DNA of 64,000 nucleotides from Pseudomonas sp. W4I3 (GTDB lineage: Bacteria; Pseudomonadota; Gammaproteobacteria; Pseudomonadales; Pseudomonadaceae), in the NCBI RefSeq assembly GCF_030816195.1, contig NZ_JAUSXS010000001.1, forward strand, positions 891,501 through 955,500. The letters are read 5' to 3'. Position 1 is the stretch's first letter, and each line of letters opens with the position of its first letter. The notes beneath the pieces are model-generated. The model searched no databases, was not told the origin of the DNA, and saw only the letters and a list, made by a program, of their open reading frames with translations. Below are positions 25,510-34,077 of this stretch, one piece after another. A program made the position numbers and the translations under genes.

Positions 25510-27849
25510 ATGAGTCTGTTCAAGCCCGCTGTACCTTGCTCTCCCCGGACGCTCAAGCGCCTGCCCCTGGCCATGTTGCTCGCCGGCAGCGCCAGTTGGA
25601 CGCCCAGCCATGCGGCCGAGCCGGCACCTGCGGGCGAAAGCGCCAGTGGCCAGCTGGAAACCGTCACGGTTACCGCACGGCGGCGCACTGAAAGCGCCCA
25701 GGCGGTACCGACGCCCATGAGCGTGGTTGGCGGCCAGGCGCTGGAGAGCCAGCGGGTGTACCGGATTCAGGATTTGCAGCAACTGGTGCCCAGCGTCAAC
25801 GTCGCCTATATGCATGCACGCCAGTCCAGCGTGTCGATTCGCGGCCTGGGTAACAACCCGGCCAGCGATGGCCTGGAAGGCAGCGTGGGGCTGTACATCG
25901 ACAACGTTTACCTAGGCCGTCCCGGCATGGCGGTGTTCGACCTCATGGACATCGAACAGCTTGAAGTGCTGCGCGGCCCGCAGGGCACTTTGTTTGGCAA
26001 GAACACCACGGCGGGGGTGATCAATATCAGCACCCGCGCGCCCAGTTTCACCCCGGAGCGCAGCATCGAAACCTCGCTGGGCGAGGACGGTTATTTCCAG
26101 ACCAAGGGCACGATTTCCGGGCCGCTGACCGATGAACTGGCCGGGCGCTTTTCGGCCTATCGCACGCGCAATGACGGCGACATCAAGAACGAGCACGACG
26201 GCCATGACCTCAATGGCGGTTCGCGCCAGGGCTTTCGCGGACAACTGCTGTACAAGCCCAATGAGGCATTCAACTTGCGCTGGATCGGTGACTACAACGA
26301 GGAGGATTCCAGCGCCGGTACCCGCGTGCTCTACAGCACCGGGCCAACCATCAACGGCACCAACCTCTACCAGTCCAGGGCCAACGCAGCGGGTGCGACG
26401 CTGGTCGACGGTACTCACCGCAAGGTCAATTTGGACAATGATCAACACGTCACGGTGTTCCAGGGCGGAACGTCACTGGAGGCCAACTGGACCTTGCCGA
26501 GCGACTTCACCCTGACGTCGGTCAGCTCTTACCGCTGGTGGAACTTCACCCCGCGCAACGATGATGGGCTTAACGTGCCGGCCTCGTATAACGCCGGGGT
26601 CTCGGTGGAAGACAAACAGTGGTCCCAGGAATTCCGCCTGGCCTCACCCCAGGGTGGGTTCTTCGACTACGTGCTCGGCGCTTACTATTTCGGCTCCGAC
26701 CTGGACAACAAGTCCTTCGCCTATTACGGACCCAAGGCGGACATCTGGAACGGCACGCCGACCGGTGCGTTGAACAATGTCAGCAGCGTGGGCAACGGGC
26801 ATATCCGCACCGACAGTTTTGCGTTGTTCGCCCAAGGCACCTGGCACCTGACTGAGCGCCTGGATTTCACCGCCGGCCTGCGCGGCACCTACGAAGAAAA
26901 AAGTGCCTGGGTGACCCGCAATGCACCGCTGGGTGGCGCTGCGGTCGCTGGCGCTGCTGCCACGGCGCGGCGCGGGCGCACCGGCGCGTATGACTCGGGG
27001 GACCTGACGCAGTACAGCGCGACACCGTCGGGGCTGCTCAACCTCAGTTATCACTTCAACGACAACCTGCTGGGCTACGCGACGCTGTCCCACGGCGAGA
27101 AGTCCGGCGGCGTCAACCTGGCGGTGGGCTCGGCACCAACGGCGGGGGCCGACTCGCTGTTGATCGGCACCGAGCGCGCCAACAACGCCGAGCTGGGTTT
27201 CAAGAGCACGCTGTGGGACCGACGCCTGCAGCTCAATGCCAACCTGTTCTGGACCCAGGTCAACGGCTACCAGACCAATGCCTACGATCAGGACAACCGC
27301 GTGCAGTACCTGACCAACGCCGGCTCCGTACGCTCACGCGGTGTGGAAGTGGAAAGTACGCTGGTGCCGATCAAGGGCCTGACGCTGAACCTCAACGGCT
27401 CGTTCAACGATGTGAGCTACCTGTCGTACAAGGACGCGCCATGCCCGCCGGAAGTCAGCCTGCGCCCGGGTGCACCGGCCTCCTGTGACCTCACCGGGCA
27501 TCAGGTGGTGGGCGCGTCGAAATGGATCGCCAATGCCAACGGCGAGTACAAGTGGAACCTGGATAACGGCTTTGAACCCTACGTCACCGCCAGTTATGCC
27601 TTCCGCTCCAAGGCGGTGGGTACCGTGGAAGATTCCGACTTCGGGCAGATCCCCGCCTATGCGTTGGTCAACCTTTCCACCGGCCTGCGCGGCAACTACG
27701 AGCAGGGCCAGTGGGACGTGTCGTTGTGGCTGAAAAACGCCTTCGACAAGACCTATTACACCACCCTGTGGACCGGCGGCAACGGCGGTTACGAAGGCCT
27801 GCTGGGCGCTCCGCGCACCCTAGGCGTGACCGGGCGCTACGACTTCTAG
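25510..27849 (+). CDS. TonB-dependent outer-membrane receptor, SftP-like
   Basis: 779 residues from ATG 25510 (GGAG 6-9 nt upstream; the GTG at 25477 is unlikely). It has an N-terminal signal region (LPLAMLLAGSASWTPSHAA) and a TonB box (ETVTVTA). The plug domain follows, about 60-170, with SVSIRGLGNNPASDGLEGSVGLYIDNVYLGR and LEVLRGPQGTLFGKNTTAGVINI, then a beta-barrel ending in the canonical aromatic TGRYDF. It should move sulfate esters or a related ligand across the outer membrane using TonB-ExbBD energy. SftP is the counterpart in P. putida; identity rests on location and family, so the symbol is left out. Confidence 0.88.
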   Translation: MSLFKPAVPCSPRTLKRLPLAMLLAGSASWTPSHAAEPAPAGESASGQLETVTVTARRRTESAQAVPTPMSVVGGQALESQRVYRIQDLQQLVPSVNVAYMHARQSSVSIRGLGNNPASDGLEGSVGLYIDNVYLGRPGMAVFDLMDIEQLEVLRGPQGTLFGKNTTAGVINISTRAPSFTPERSIETSLGEDGYFQTKGTISGPLTDELAGRFSAYRTRNDGDIKNEHDGHDLNGGSRQGFRGQLLYKPNEAFNLRWIGDYNEEDSSAGTRVLYSTGPTINGTNLYQSRANAAGATLVDGTHRKVNLDNDQHVTVFQGGTSLEANWTLPSDFTLTSVSSYRWWNFTPRNDDGLNVPASYNAGVSVEDKQWSQEFRLASPQGGFFDYVLGAYYFGSDLDNKSFAYYGPKADIWNGTPTGALNNVSSVGNGHIRTDSFALFAQGTWHLTERLDFTAGLRGTYEEKSAWVTRNAPLGGAAVAGAAATARRGRTGAYDSGDLTQYSATPSGLLNLSYHFNDNLLGYATLSHGEKSGGVNLAVGSAPTAGADSLLIGTERANNAELGFKSTLWDRRLQLNANLFWTQVNGYQTNAYDQDNRVQYLTNAGSVRSRGVEVESTLVPIKGLTLNLNGSFNDVSYLSYKDAPCPPEVSLRPGAPASCDLTGHQVVGASKWIANANGEYKWNLDNGFEPYVTASYAFRSKAVGTVEDSDFGQIPAYALVNLSTGLRGNYEQGQWDVSLWLKNAFDKTYYTTLWTGGNGGYEGLLGAPRTLGVTGRYDF

Positions 27850-29019
27850 CCCGGTGCGGTAGGTGGCCGGGCTGAACACCCGCGTCACCAACAGCATCGC
27901 CACCACGGTCACCGTCAGTACGATCCAGGCGCTGACGAAGTGGCCGGTGAGTTCGCGCAGCCAGCCGGTCAGCCAGGGCGAAACCGCGTTGATCAAAAAG
28001 CCCACGCCTTGTACGAAGGCGGCCAGTTGGCCGGCCTGGCGTGGGTCGCGGTGATGGTCCAGGGTCAGCAGCAGGCTCAGGGCGAAGCACGCGCCCAGGC
28101 CGAAGCCGCACAAGGCCACCCACACATGGGGAAATTCCTGTGGGGCGATGATCAGGCCGAGGTAGCCGATGGTCTGCGCCAACAGGCTGATGCCCAGCAG
28201 CGGGCGACGGTCGATGCCGCGTTGCGCCAGCACCGGCATCAGCAGCGCGGCGAGCACCTGGAAGATGGTCATGAACGCCAGCAGCGAGCCGCTGGGCAGC
28301 ACGCCCCAACCCAGTTGCTGATAGTAGGCCGGCAGCCACGCCACCATGCTCATGTAGCCGCAATTGACCAGGCCGAAATACAGCGCCAGCAACCACGCAC
28401 GGCGATTGCGCAGGCCTTTGAACGCGGGGGCGACCTGTGTGTTGCGGGCGGCGCCCAGCGGCAGCCATGCCCACAGTAATAAGGCGCCCAGCGCCGGCAA
28501 CAGCCACACCCCCAACCCCGCCTGCCATTGCTGGAAATGCGTGGCCACCACTGGGCTGAGCAGCGCCGCCAGCCCGCCGCCGGCCATCAGCGAGGCCGAA
28601 TACACGCCCATCGCCACCGGTACGCGGTGATGAAATTCGCGCTTGATCATCGCCGGCACCAGCGCCTGGATCAGCGCCACGCCCGCGCCGCCAAGCAACG
28701 CGGTCACCAGCAGCGCCGACGCCTGGCCCAGCAGCCAGCGCGCCAGGCACGCCAGCAGAATCATCATCAGGCCCAGGGCAATCCCGCGCCGTTCGCCCAG
28801 CCGCGCTTCCACACGCACGCCCACCAGCGCCACCAGGCCCATGCACACCACCGGCAGGCTGGTGAGCAGGGCGCTGCTCTGAAAACTCAGGCCGGTGGCC
28901 TGGCGAATCTCGCCGAGCAGCGGGCTGATGGAACTGAGGATCGGCCGCAGGTTGAGGCCGAGCACCACCAGCAGGCCCCAGCCGGCCAGTCGTCCGGTGA
29001 ATGGGGTGTTGAGCGTCAT
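27820..29019 (-). CDS. CynX/NimT-family MFS transporter
   Basis: 399 residues with about 12 hydrophobic helices. The N-terminal segment VVLGLNLRPILSSISPLLGEIRQATGLS is the recognisable start of the cyanate-permease (CynX/NimT) branch of the major facilitator superfamily. The substrate is not determinable; no cyanase gene is nearby. The gene is convergent with the receptor gene and overlaps it by 30 bp. It is divergent from a LysR regulator 102 nt upstream, which probably controls it. Confidence 0.87.
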   Translation of the reverse strand: MTLNTPFTGRLAGWGLLVVLGLNLRPILSSISPLLGEIRQATGLSFQSSALLTSLPVVCMGLVALVGVRVEARLGERRGIALGLMMILLACLARWLLGQASALLVTALLGGAGVALIQALVPAMIKREFHHRVPVAMGVYSASLMAGGGLAALLSPVVATHFQQWQAGLGVWLLPALGALLLWAWLPLGAARNTQVAPAFKGLRNRRAWLLALYFGLVNCGYMSMVAWLPAYYQQLGWGVLPSGSLLAFMTIFQVLAALLMPVLAQRGIDRRPLLGISLLAQTIGYLGLIIAPQEFPHVWVALCGFGLGACFALSLLLTLDHHRDPRQAGQLAAFVQGVGFLINAVSPWLTGWLRELTGHFVSAWIVLTVTVVAMLLVTRVFSPATYRTGLEVVAPGHA

Positions 29020-29121
29020 ACAGGGTTTTCCGACTACGCAAATGAGCGGTGAGTATGGTCAGCTAGCGAGGTATTCTGAAATTAAATATAACCATGCCTA
29101 TCAGTGGCAAACGGAATGCTC

Positions 29122-29979
29122 ATGACCTTGTTCGATCCGCTGTTGTTGCGCAGTTTTGTCGCCGTGGTGGACTGCGGCAATTTCACCCGCGCCGCCGAAC
29201 GCCTGCACGTGACCCAATCCACCGTCAGCCAGCAGATCCGCCGCCTGGAAGAAGCCGTGGCGTGCCGGCTGTTGGACCGCGACCAGCGCCGTGTGGTGGC
29301 GACGGTCGAGGGTGAGCGCCTGTTGGCGTATGCGCGCCGGATCCTCGCGTTGCATGAGGAAGCCGCCGACGTGTTGATCAACCAGCAGAGCGACGGCGTG
29401 TTGCGCCTCGGTGTGCCGGAAGATTTTGCTGCCGAGCGCTTGATGCCGTTGCTCTCGGCGTTCGTGGCGAGGTATCCGCGGGTACGCCTGGAAGTCGCCA
29501 GCGGGCTCGGTCCCGAACTGCAGCGCCAGTACCGCGGCGGTGAGTTCGATGTGCTGCTGGTCAAGCAGATGGGTGACAGCGACGACTGCGTGGCCTCGTG
29601 GCCGGAGCCGCTGTGCTGGGTCGACAGCCTGAGCACGCCAGTGCTGGGGCGCGACCCGCTACCGCTGGTGGCTTTTCCGGTGGGCGGGCTGTACCGCAAT
29701 GACATGCTGCATCACCTGGAACTGGGCGGTTGGCGCTGGCGTATCGGCTATTCCAGCGCCAGCCTGGCCAGCGTGTGCTCGGCGGTCGCGGCGGGGTTGG
29801 GCGTCAGCCTGTTGCCCGAACGCGTGGTGCAACCGGGGCACCGCATCCTGGGCGCCGACAGTGGTTTGCCGGCGGTGCAGGGCGTGCGCCTGGCGTTGTA
29901 CGGTCGCAATGGCCTGGGTGCCGCTGGGCAGACCCTGTTGAGCGAGTTGCTTGCCTTGTGCGGTGCGAATCCGCGCTGA
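29122..29979 (+). CDS. LysR-family regulator next to the MFS gene
   Basis: About 285 residues from ATG 29122; alternatives at 29104 (GTG) and 29116 (ATG) add 6 or 2 residues. The HTH is LLRSFVAVVDCGNFTRAAERLHVTQSTVSQQIRRLEEAV, followed by a standard effector domain starting GVLRLGVPEDF. It is not closely related to the two SftR-like proteins. Divergent orientation to the CynX-like gene suggests control of that exporter or importer. Confidence 0.87.
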   Translation: MTLFDPLLLRSFVAVVDCGNFTRAAERLHVTQSTVSQQIRRLEEAVACRLLDRDQRRVVATVEGERLLAYARRILALHEEAADVLINQQSDGVLRLGVPEDFAAERLMPLLSAFVARYPRVRLEVASGLGPELQRQYRGGEFDVLLVKQMGDSDDCVASWPEPLCWVDSLSTPVLGRDPLPLVAFPVGGLYRNDMLHHLELGGWRWRIGYSSASLASVCSAVAAGLGVSLLPERVVQPGHRILGADSGLPAVQGVRLALYGRNGLGAAGQTLLSELLALCGANPR

Positions 29980-30220
29980 GCCATGCCTTTGATGAATATT
30001 TTGCATGCCGCAAAAGCATGCGAAATCAGGCACTTCGCGCCAAGCCACGGAACACGTGGCGTTGACGACCTAGGTCATTTTGTTTATTCGGTTTTGGTAT
30101 ATCCATAACTTTAAAGATTACTTTAAGAGATAAGCGTCTAGCCCCGATGATTCAGTCCTCGATGACCTGCCACGCAGGCCTGTCGGTTTTTTGGATTTGA
30201 ACACCGTAGGGAGTGAATCA
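29980..30220. promoter_or_regulatory. AT-rich promoter region of tonB-exbB-exbD
   Basis: This 241-nt gap holds a GCATGC-N7-GCATGC inverted repeat (near 30004-30022) and an AT-rich stretch, CTTTAAAGATTACTTTAAGA, at about 30109-30128. That stretch resembles the CTTAAATAGTATTTTTAAGA block before oscA. This suggests sulfur-starvation control, by inference. No gene is seen in it. Confidence 0.4.
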
Positions 30221-31027
30221 ATGGGCAATGTCCAGACCGCTGCTCGTGCACCCGAGGCGCAAGAGCGCCTGGCACCGGGTGGTGAGTTGGTCGACCTTGG
30301 CCGACCACATCGGGCGCCGTTGGGGCAATTGCGCCTGCAGCAGACCCCCAAGCGCTTTTCCAGCCGTCGCGAGGGCGTGCTGTTGGGTTTGCTGGTGTTG
30401 GCCTTGCACGGCGCGGTGATCTATTGGGTGAGCCAAAAGCCCACCCCGGTGCTGCCCGTGGTGCCACCGGAAATTCCGCCGATGACCATCGAATTTTCCC
30501 GGCCGGCGCCGCCCGTAGTCGAGCCACCACCACCGGTGCCGCCGCCACCTCCGGTAGTCGAGCCGCCACCACCGGTGGTGGATGAGCTGGCCGCCAAACC
30601 GGCACCGCCAAAACCGATTACTAAACCCAAACCCGTGCCCAAACCCAAGCCTGTGCCCAAGCCGGTACCCAAGGCGATTGAACAGCCGCCCGCGCCGCCT
30701 GTGCCCGCTGCCCCGGCACCGGTTGCACCACCGACGCCGGCCCCGGTAACGCCCGCTTCGGCCAACGCCGCGTACCTGAAGAACCCGGCGCCGGAATACC
30801 CGTCACTGGCTCAGCGTCGCGGTTGGGAAGGCACGGTGTTGTTGCGGGTGCACGTACTGGCCAGCGGCAAACCGGGTGAGATTCAGATCCAGAAAAGCAG
30901 CGGTCGCCAGCAACTCGACGACGCCGCACTGGCCGCCGTGAAGCGGTGGAGCTTCGTACCGGCCAAGCAGGGTGAAGTGGCGCAGGACGGTTGGGTCAGC
31001 GTACCGATCGATTTCAAGATTCATTAA
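30221..31027 (+). CDS. tonB: TonB energy-transducing protein
   Basis: 268 residues from ATG 30221, with GTAGGGAGTG as ribosome-binding site. Order of parts: a cytoplasmic N-terminal extension of about 50 residues, one membrane helix (GVLLGLLVLALHGAVIYWV), a periplasmic Pro/Lys-rich spacer (PPP, KPKPVPKPKPVPKP) and the C-terminal TonB domain. The TonB domain contains PAPEYPSLAQRRGWEGTVLLRVHV and AALAAVKRWSFVPA. The long N-terminal extension is common in Pseudomonas TonB proteins. It heads tonB-exbB-exbD and is the obvious partner for the nearby SftP-like receptor. Confidence 0.93.
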   Translation: MGNVQTAARAPEAQERLAPGGELVDLGRPHRAPLGQLRLQQTPKRFSSRREGVLLGLLVLALHGAVIYWVSQKPTPVLPVVPPEIPPMTIEFSRPAPPVVEPPPPVPPPPPVVEPPPPVVDELAAKPAPPKPITKPKPVPKPKPVPKPVPKAIEQPPAPPVPAAPAPVAPPTPAPVTPASANAAYLKNPAPEYPSLAQRRGWEGTVLLRVHVLASGKPGEIQIQKSSGRQQLDDAALAAVKRWSFVPAKQGEVAQDGWVSVPIDFKIH

Positions 31028-31055
31028 TTATTCAGCGGCACAGAGGGAAAACATC

Positions 31056-31775
31056 ATGGCTTTGGCATCTCCACTTGAATCCATCGAAAGCGCGGTGATC
31101 TGGCTGCTGGTGGCCTTCTCGGTCGCCACCTGGGGCTTGGCGTTGTTGAAGGGCGTGCAGTTCGGGCGCCTCAAGGCCCAGGATCGCAGGTTTCATAAAC
31201 AGTTCTGGGCCGCCTCGAGCCTCGACGCCGCCGCCGAACTGGCCGAAACCCAACCAGGCGCAGCCGCTCGTGTGGCCCACGCCGGCTATGCTGCGATCCA
31301 GGTCGGCGACACCCAACACGCGGCTGACCTGAGCCAGGCCATCAATCACCAGGACCGCCTCGAGCGTGCCCTGCGCCAGCAGATCGTGCGTGAGCGCCGC
31401 TCCCTGGAAACCGGGCTGGCGGTGGTCGCCAGTATCGGCAGCACCTCGCCGTTTATCGGCCTGTTCGGCACCGTGTGGGGCATCATGGAAGCGCTCAAGG
31501 GCATCAGCGCCGCCGGTTCGGCCAGCCTTGAAACCGTGGCGGGGCCCATCGGCGCGGCACTGGTTGCGACGGGTGTCGGGATCGCCGTCGCGGTGCCGGC
31601 GGTGCTGGTCTACAACTATTTCCTGCGCCGCCTGAAGTTGACGGCTGCCGACCTCGACGACTTTGCCCACGACTTTTACAGCCTGGCGCAAAAGAACGCC
31701 TTCCGTGTGCTGCTGCACCCGGCGCTGAACAAAGCCGGCGCTGGCAGCCCGCAAAAAGTGAAGGAGGCGTCCTGA
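31056..31775 (+). CDS. exbB: ExbB proton-channel protein
   Basis: 239 residues from ATG 31056 (GAGGGAAAAC upstream). It is a MotA/TolQ/ExbB-family inner-membrane protein with three helices: about 9-30, 110-135 and 160-185. The family core is IGSTSPFIGLFGTVWGIMEALKGI, then GPIGAALVATGVGIAVAVPAVLVYNYF. With ExbD it uses the proton gradient to energise TonB. Its stop is 1 nt from the exbD start. Confidence 0.93.
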   Translation: MALASPLESIESAVIWLLVAFSVATWGLALLKGVQFGRLKAQDRRFHKQFWAASSLDAAAELAETQPGAAARVAHAGYAAIQVGDTQHAADLSQAINHQDRLERALRQQIVRERRSLETGLAVVASIGSTSPFIGLFGTVWGIMEALKGISAAGSASLETVAGPIGAALVATGVGIAVAVPAVLVYNYFLRRLKLTAADLDDFAHDFYSLAQKNAFRVLLHPALNKAGAGSPQKVKEAS

Positions 31776-31776
31776 G

Positions 31777-32178
31777 ATGGCCTTTTCCACCCAAGACAGT
31801 GATGAGGTGCTGAGCGAGATCAACGTCACGCCGCTGGTGGACGTGATGCTGGTGCTGCTGGTGGTGTTTATCGTCACCGCGCCGCTGCTCACCAACGCCA
31901 TTCCCATCAACTTGCCCAAGACCGAGGCCGTCGCCCCGGTCGAGCAAAAAGACCCGTTGGTGGTAAGCATCGACGGTGCCGGCAAGCTGTTTATCAACAA
32001 GGACGAAATCCAGCCGGACCTGCTGGAATTCAACCTGCAGGCGGCCAAGGCCAAGGACCCCGATGTGCGGGTGCAACTGCAGGCGGACGATGGCGTGAAC
32101 TACGGCGAAGTGGCGCGAGCCATGGCGTCGATTGAACGCGCGGGGATTACGAAGTTGTCGGTGATTACGGCGCGGTAG
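31777..32178 (+). CDS. exbD: ExbD accessory protein
   Basis: 133 residues: a short cytoplasmic N-terminus and one helix (VTPLVDVMLVLLVVFIVTAPLL) carrying the essential membrane aspartate of the VDVMLVLL motif. A periplasmic domain follows, with VVSIDGAGKLFINKDEI. It completes the TonB-ExbB-ExbD motor, and a strong terminator follows 68 nt downstream. Confidence 0.93.
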   Translation: MAFSTQDSDEVLSEINVTPLVDVMLVLLVVFIVTAPLLTNAIPINLPKTEAVAPVEQKDPLVVSIDGAGKLFINKDEIQPDLLEFNLQAAKAKDPDVRVQLQADDGVNYGEVARAMASIERAGITKLSVITAR

Positions 32179-32245
32179 CGCGTGGTTGTGAGCCTCAAGC
32201 TGCAAGCGGCAAGTAAAAGCCCGTCCGCTTACAGCTATTTTTTCA

Positions 32246-32279
32246 GGCCGTCTCCTTGGCAGGGTGCGGCCTTTTTTTT
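32246..32279 (+). terminator. Rho-independent terminator of tonB-exbB-exbD
   Basis: A GGCCG/CGGCC stem is followed directly by eight T residues. Confidence 0.75.
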
Positions 32280-32343
32280 GCTCCAAACTTACCGCTTGCC
32301 GCTAAACCCTTGAAGCTGCCTTTCAGTTATTAATAAATAGCTT

Positions 32344-32359
32344 CTTATTCCTTAACGAA
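32344..32359 (+). promoter_or_regulatory. CTTATTCCTTAACGAA motif before the RBBP9-like gene
   Basis: The motif lies 58 nt upstream of the start codon in an AT-rich tract. It nearly repeats the motif before atsK at 21475-21491, with the same halves and one base difference in spacing. Candidate sulfur-starvation site; inference. Confidence 0.4.
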
Positions 32360-32416
32360 TATAAACCTCGTCCCTATACTGGTCAGCAACGTTAAACGCT
32401 GCAGGAGGGCACACCC

Positions 32417-32998
32417 ATGCACAGCGAGTCGATTCGTTACCTGATCGTGCCGGGCTGGCAAGGATCGCCAGAAAATCATTGGCAAAGTCACTGGCAGAAC
32501 AGCCTGCCCAACAGCGCGCGCGTGGAGCAGGATGACTGGCTCACCCCGCGCCGCGAAGACTGGGTGGCCGCACTGGCCGAGGCCATCGCCGCCGACAGCA
32601 CCCCCGTGATCCTGATCGCCCATAGCCTGGGTTGCATCACCGTGGCGCACTGGGCGGCCACCGCGCCGGTGCATTTCCTGCGCCAGGTGCGCGGTGCCTT
32701 GCTGGTGGCCCCGGCGGACGTCGAACGCCCGGCCTGCGCGCCCGCCCTGCGCAACTTCGCGCCGATTCCTGGCGACCTGTTGCCGTTTCCCAGCCAGGTG
32801 GTCAGTTCCGACAACGACAGCGCCGTCAGCGCGCCGCGTGCGTTGGAGCTGGCGCGCCAGTGGGGCGCCGAAGCCGGGATTCTGTCCGGGGCCGGGCATA
32901 TCAATGTGAAGTCCGGCCACCAGCGCTGGGAGCAGGGTTTCGCCTACCTCTATCGCCTGCAAAATCGCCTCGAGCATCACGCTCGGCGCACTGCATAA
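32417..32998 (+). CDS. RBBP9/YdeN-family alpha/beta hydrolase
   Basis: 193 residues with the RBBP9-type signature VPGWQGSPENHWQSHW at the N-terminus. The nucleophile elbow is AHSLGC, the acid segment VVSSDNDSAVS and the catalytic histidine GAGHINV, making a complete Ser-Asp-His triad. It is a cytosolic serine hydrolase of unknown substrate. AGGAGGGCAC is 6 nt before the ATG. It is the first gene of a short unit with the SfnR-like activator 45 nt downstream. Confidence 0.85.
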   Translation: MHSESIRYLIVPGWQGSPENHWQSHWQNSLPNSARVEQDDWLTPRREDWVAALAEAIAADSTPVILIAHSLGCITVAHWAATAPVHFLRQVRGALLVAPADVERPACAPALRNFAPIPGDLLPFPSQVVSSDNDSAVSAPRALELARQWGAEAGILSGAGHINVKSGHQRWEQGFAYLYRLQNRLEHHARRTA

Positions 32999-33043
32999 AA
33001 CATTTCAACCCCGTCCCTGAGCGGATGGGGGCGGGAGCCTGCC

Positions 33044-33970
33044 ATGAGTCTGCATGAAACCTACGGCCAGCCGTTGCTGACCTTTCCCGATGCCGAAAAA
33101 AGCCCGCTGAGCATTCGCGCCAAGGCGTTGGTGTTTGTCGACCCGCGTTCGCGCAAGCTGCGCGAAGACCTGGAAAACCTCGCACCGCGTGCATTGCCCG
33201 TGTTGATTCGTGGCGAGACGGGCAGCGGCAAGGAGCTGCTGGCGCGGCATATCCACCGTGGCAGTGATCGCACCGGCCTGTTTGTGTCAGTCAACTGCGG
33301 CGCGATCAGCCCGACCTACGCCGATGCGGAATTGTTCGGCTATGCCGCCGGCAGCCACAGCGGTGCGGCGAGCAGCCGGGCCGGGTGGTTTGGCTCGGCC
33401 AATGGCGGCACCCTGTACCTGGACGAAATCGGCGATCTGCCGTTGCCAATCCAGGTCAAATTGCTCGCCGCCCTGGAAAATCACGAAGTCACCCGCGTCG
33501 GCGCCCAGCAGCCAAGCCCGGTGGACGTGCGCCTGGTGGCGGCCACCAGCATCGACCTGGCCCAGGCCGTGGCGGCGGGCAAGTTCCACGAGCGCCTGTT
33601 TCATTATTTGAGCGAAGGCCAACTGGACCTGCCGGCATTACGCGAGCGGGTTGGCGACATCCTGTCCCTGGCCGAATACTTCCTTGGCATCTACAGCCAG
33701 CGCCTGGACCTGCCGGTGCCGCTGATCAGCGACGCGGCGCAGCGGGTGCTGGAGCACCATAGCTGGCCGGGCAATACCCGCGAGCTGGAAAATGTCATTC
33801 ATTTTGCGCTGTTGGTCAGCAGCGGCGATGAAATTCTGCCCGAGCACCTGAACCTGCCCGTTGCCGGCTCGCCGTTGGAGCAGGTGCGGCGGATTTTCGC
33901 GAGCGCCAGCCCCGCCGAGCAGGAGACGCTGCGTAAATTCCTGTATGAGCAAAATGGAATATCAACGTGA
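33044..33970 (+). CDS. SfnR-like sigma-54 activator, degenerate GAFTGA and no HTH
   Basis: 308 residues consisting almost only of an AAA+ enhancer-binding domain. Walker A is RGETGSGKE (56-64), Walker B GGTLYLDEIG, sensor I VRLVAATS, and RELENVIHFALL marks the end of the AAA+ domain. There is no N-terminal sensor domain, as in SfnR, which activates dimethyl-sulfone genes. Two key parts are abnormal. The sigma-54 contact loop reads GSHSGA (103-108) where GAFTGA is expected. The protein also stops soon after the AAA+ core (FLYEQNGIST) without a Fis-type helix-turn-helix. Function as a normal DNA-bound activator is doubtful. Confidence 0.8.
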   Translation: MSLHETYGQPLLTFPDAEKSPLSIRAKALVFVDPRSRKLREDLENLAPRALPVLIRGETGSGKELLARHIHRGSDRTGLFVSVNCGAISPTYADAELFGYAAGSHSGAASSRAGWFGSANGGTLYLDEIGDLPLPIQVKLLAALENHEVTRVGAQQPSPVDVRLVAATSIDLAQAVAAGKFHERLFHYLSEGQLDLPALRERVGDILSLAEYFLGIYSQRLDLPVPLISDAAQRVLEHHSWPGNTRELENVIHFALLVSSGDEILPEHLNLPVAGSPLEQVRRIFASASPAEQETLRKFLYEQNGIST

Positions 33971-34077
33971 ATAAAAGATATTGTTCGGGAATAAAAAATC
34001 TAGGTATTGTCCACTCCACGCCGCGATAGCACTTCGCTGGCACCTCACATAAAAAACGGTCGTTAGAAGGACATTGC

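Noticed and set aside
27668..29041. A 457-codon minus-strand frame overlapping the MFS gene
   Set aside because: It is a frame-shifted shadow of the CynX-like transporter, low-complexity Arg/Gly/Ala without domains.
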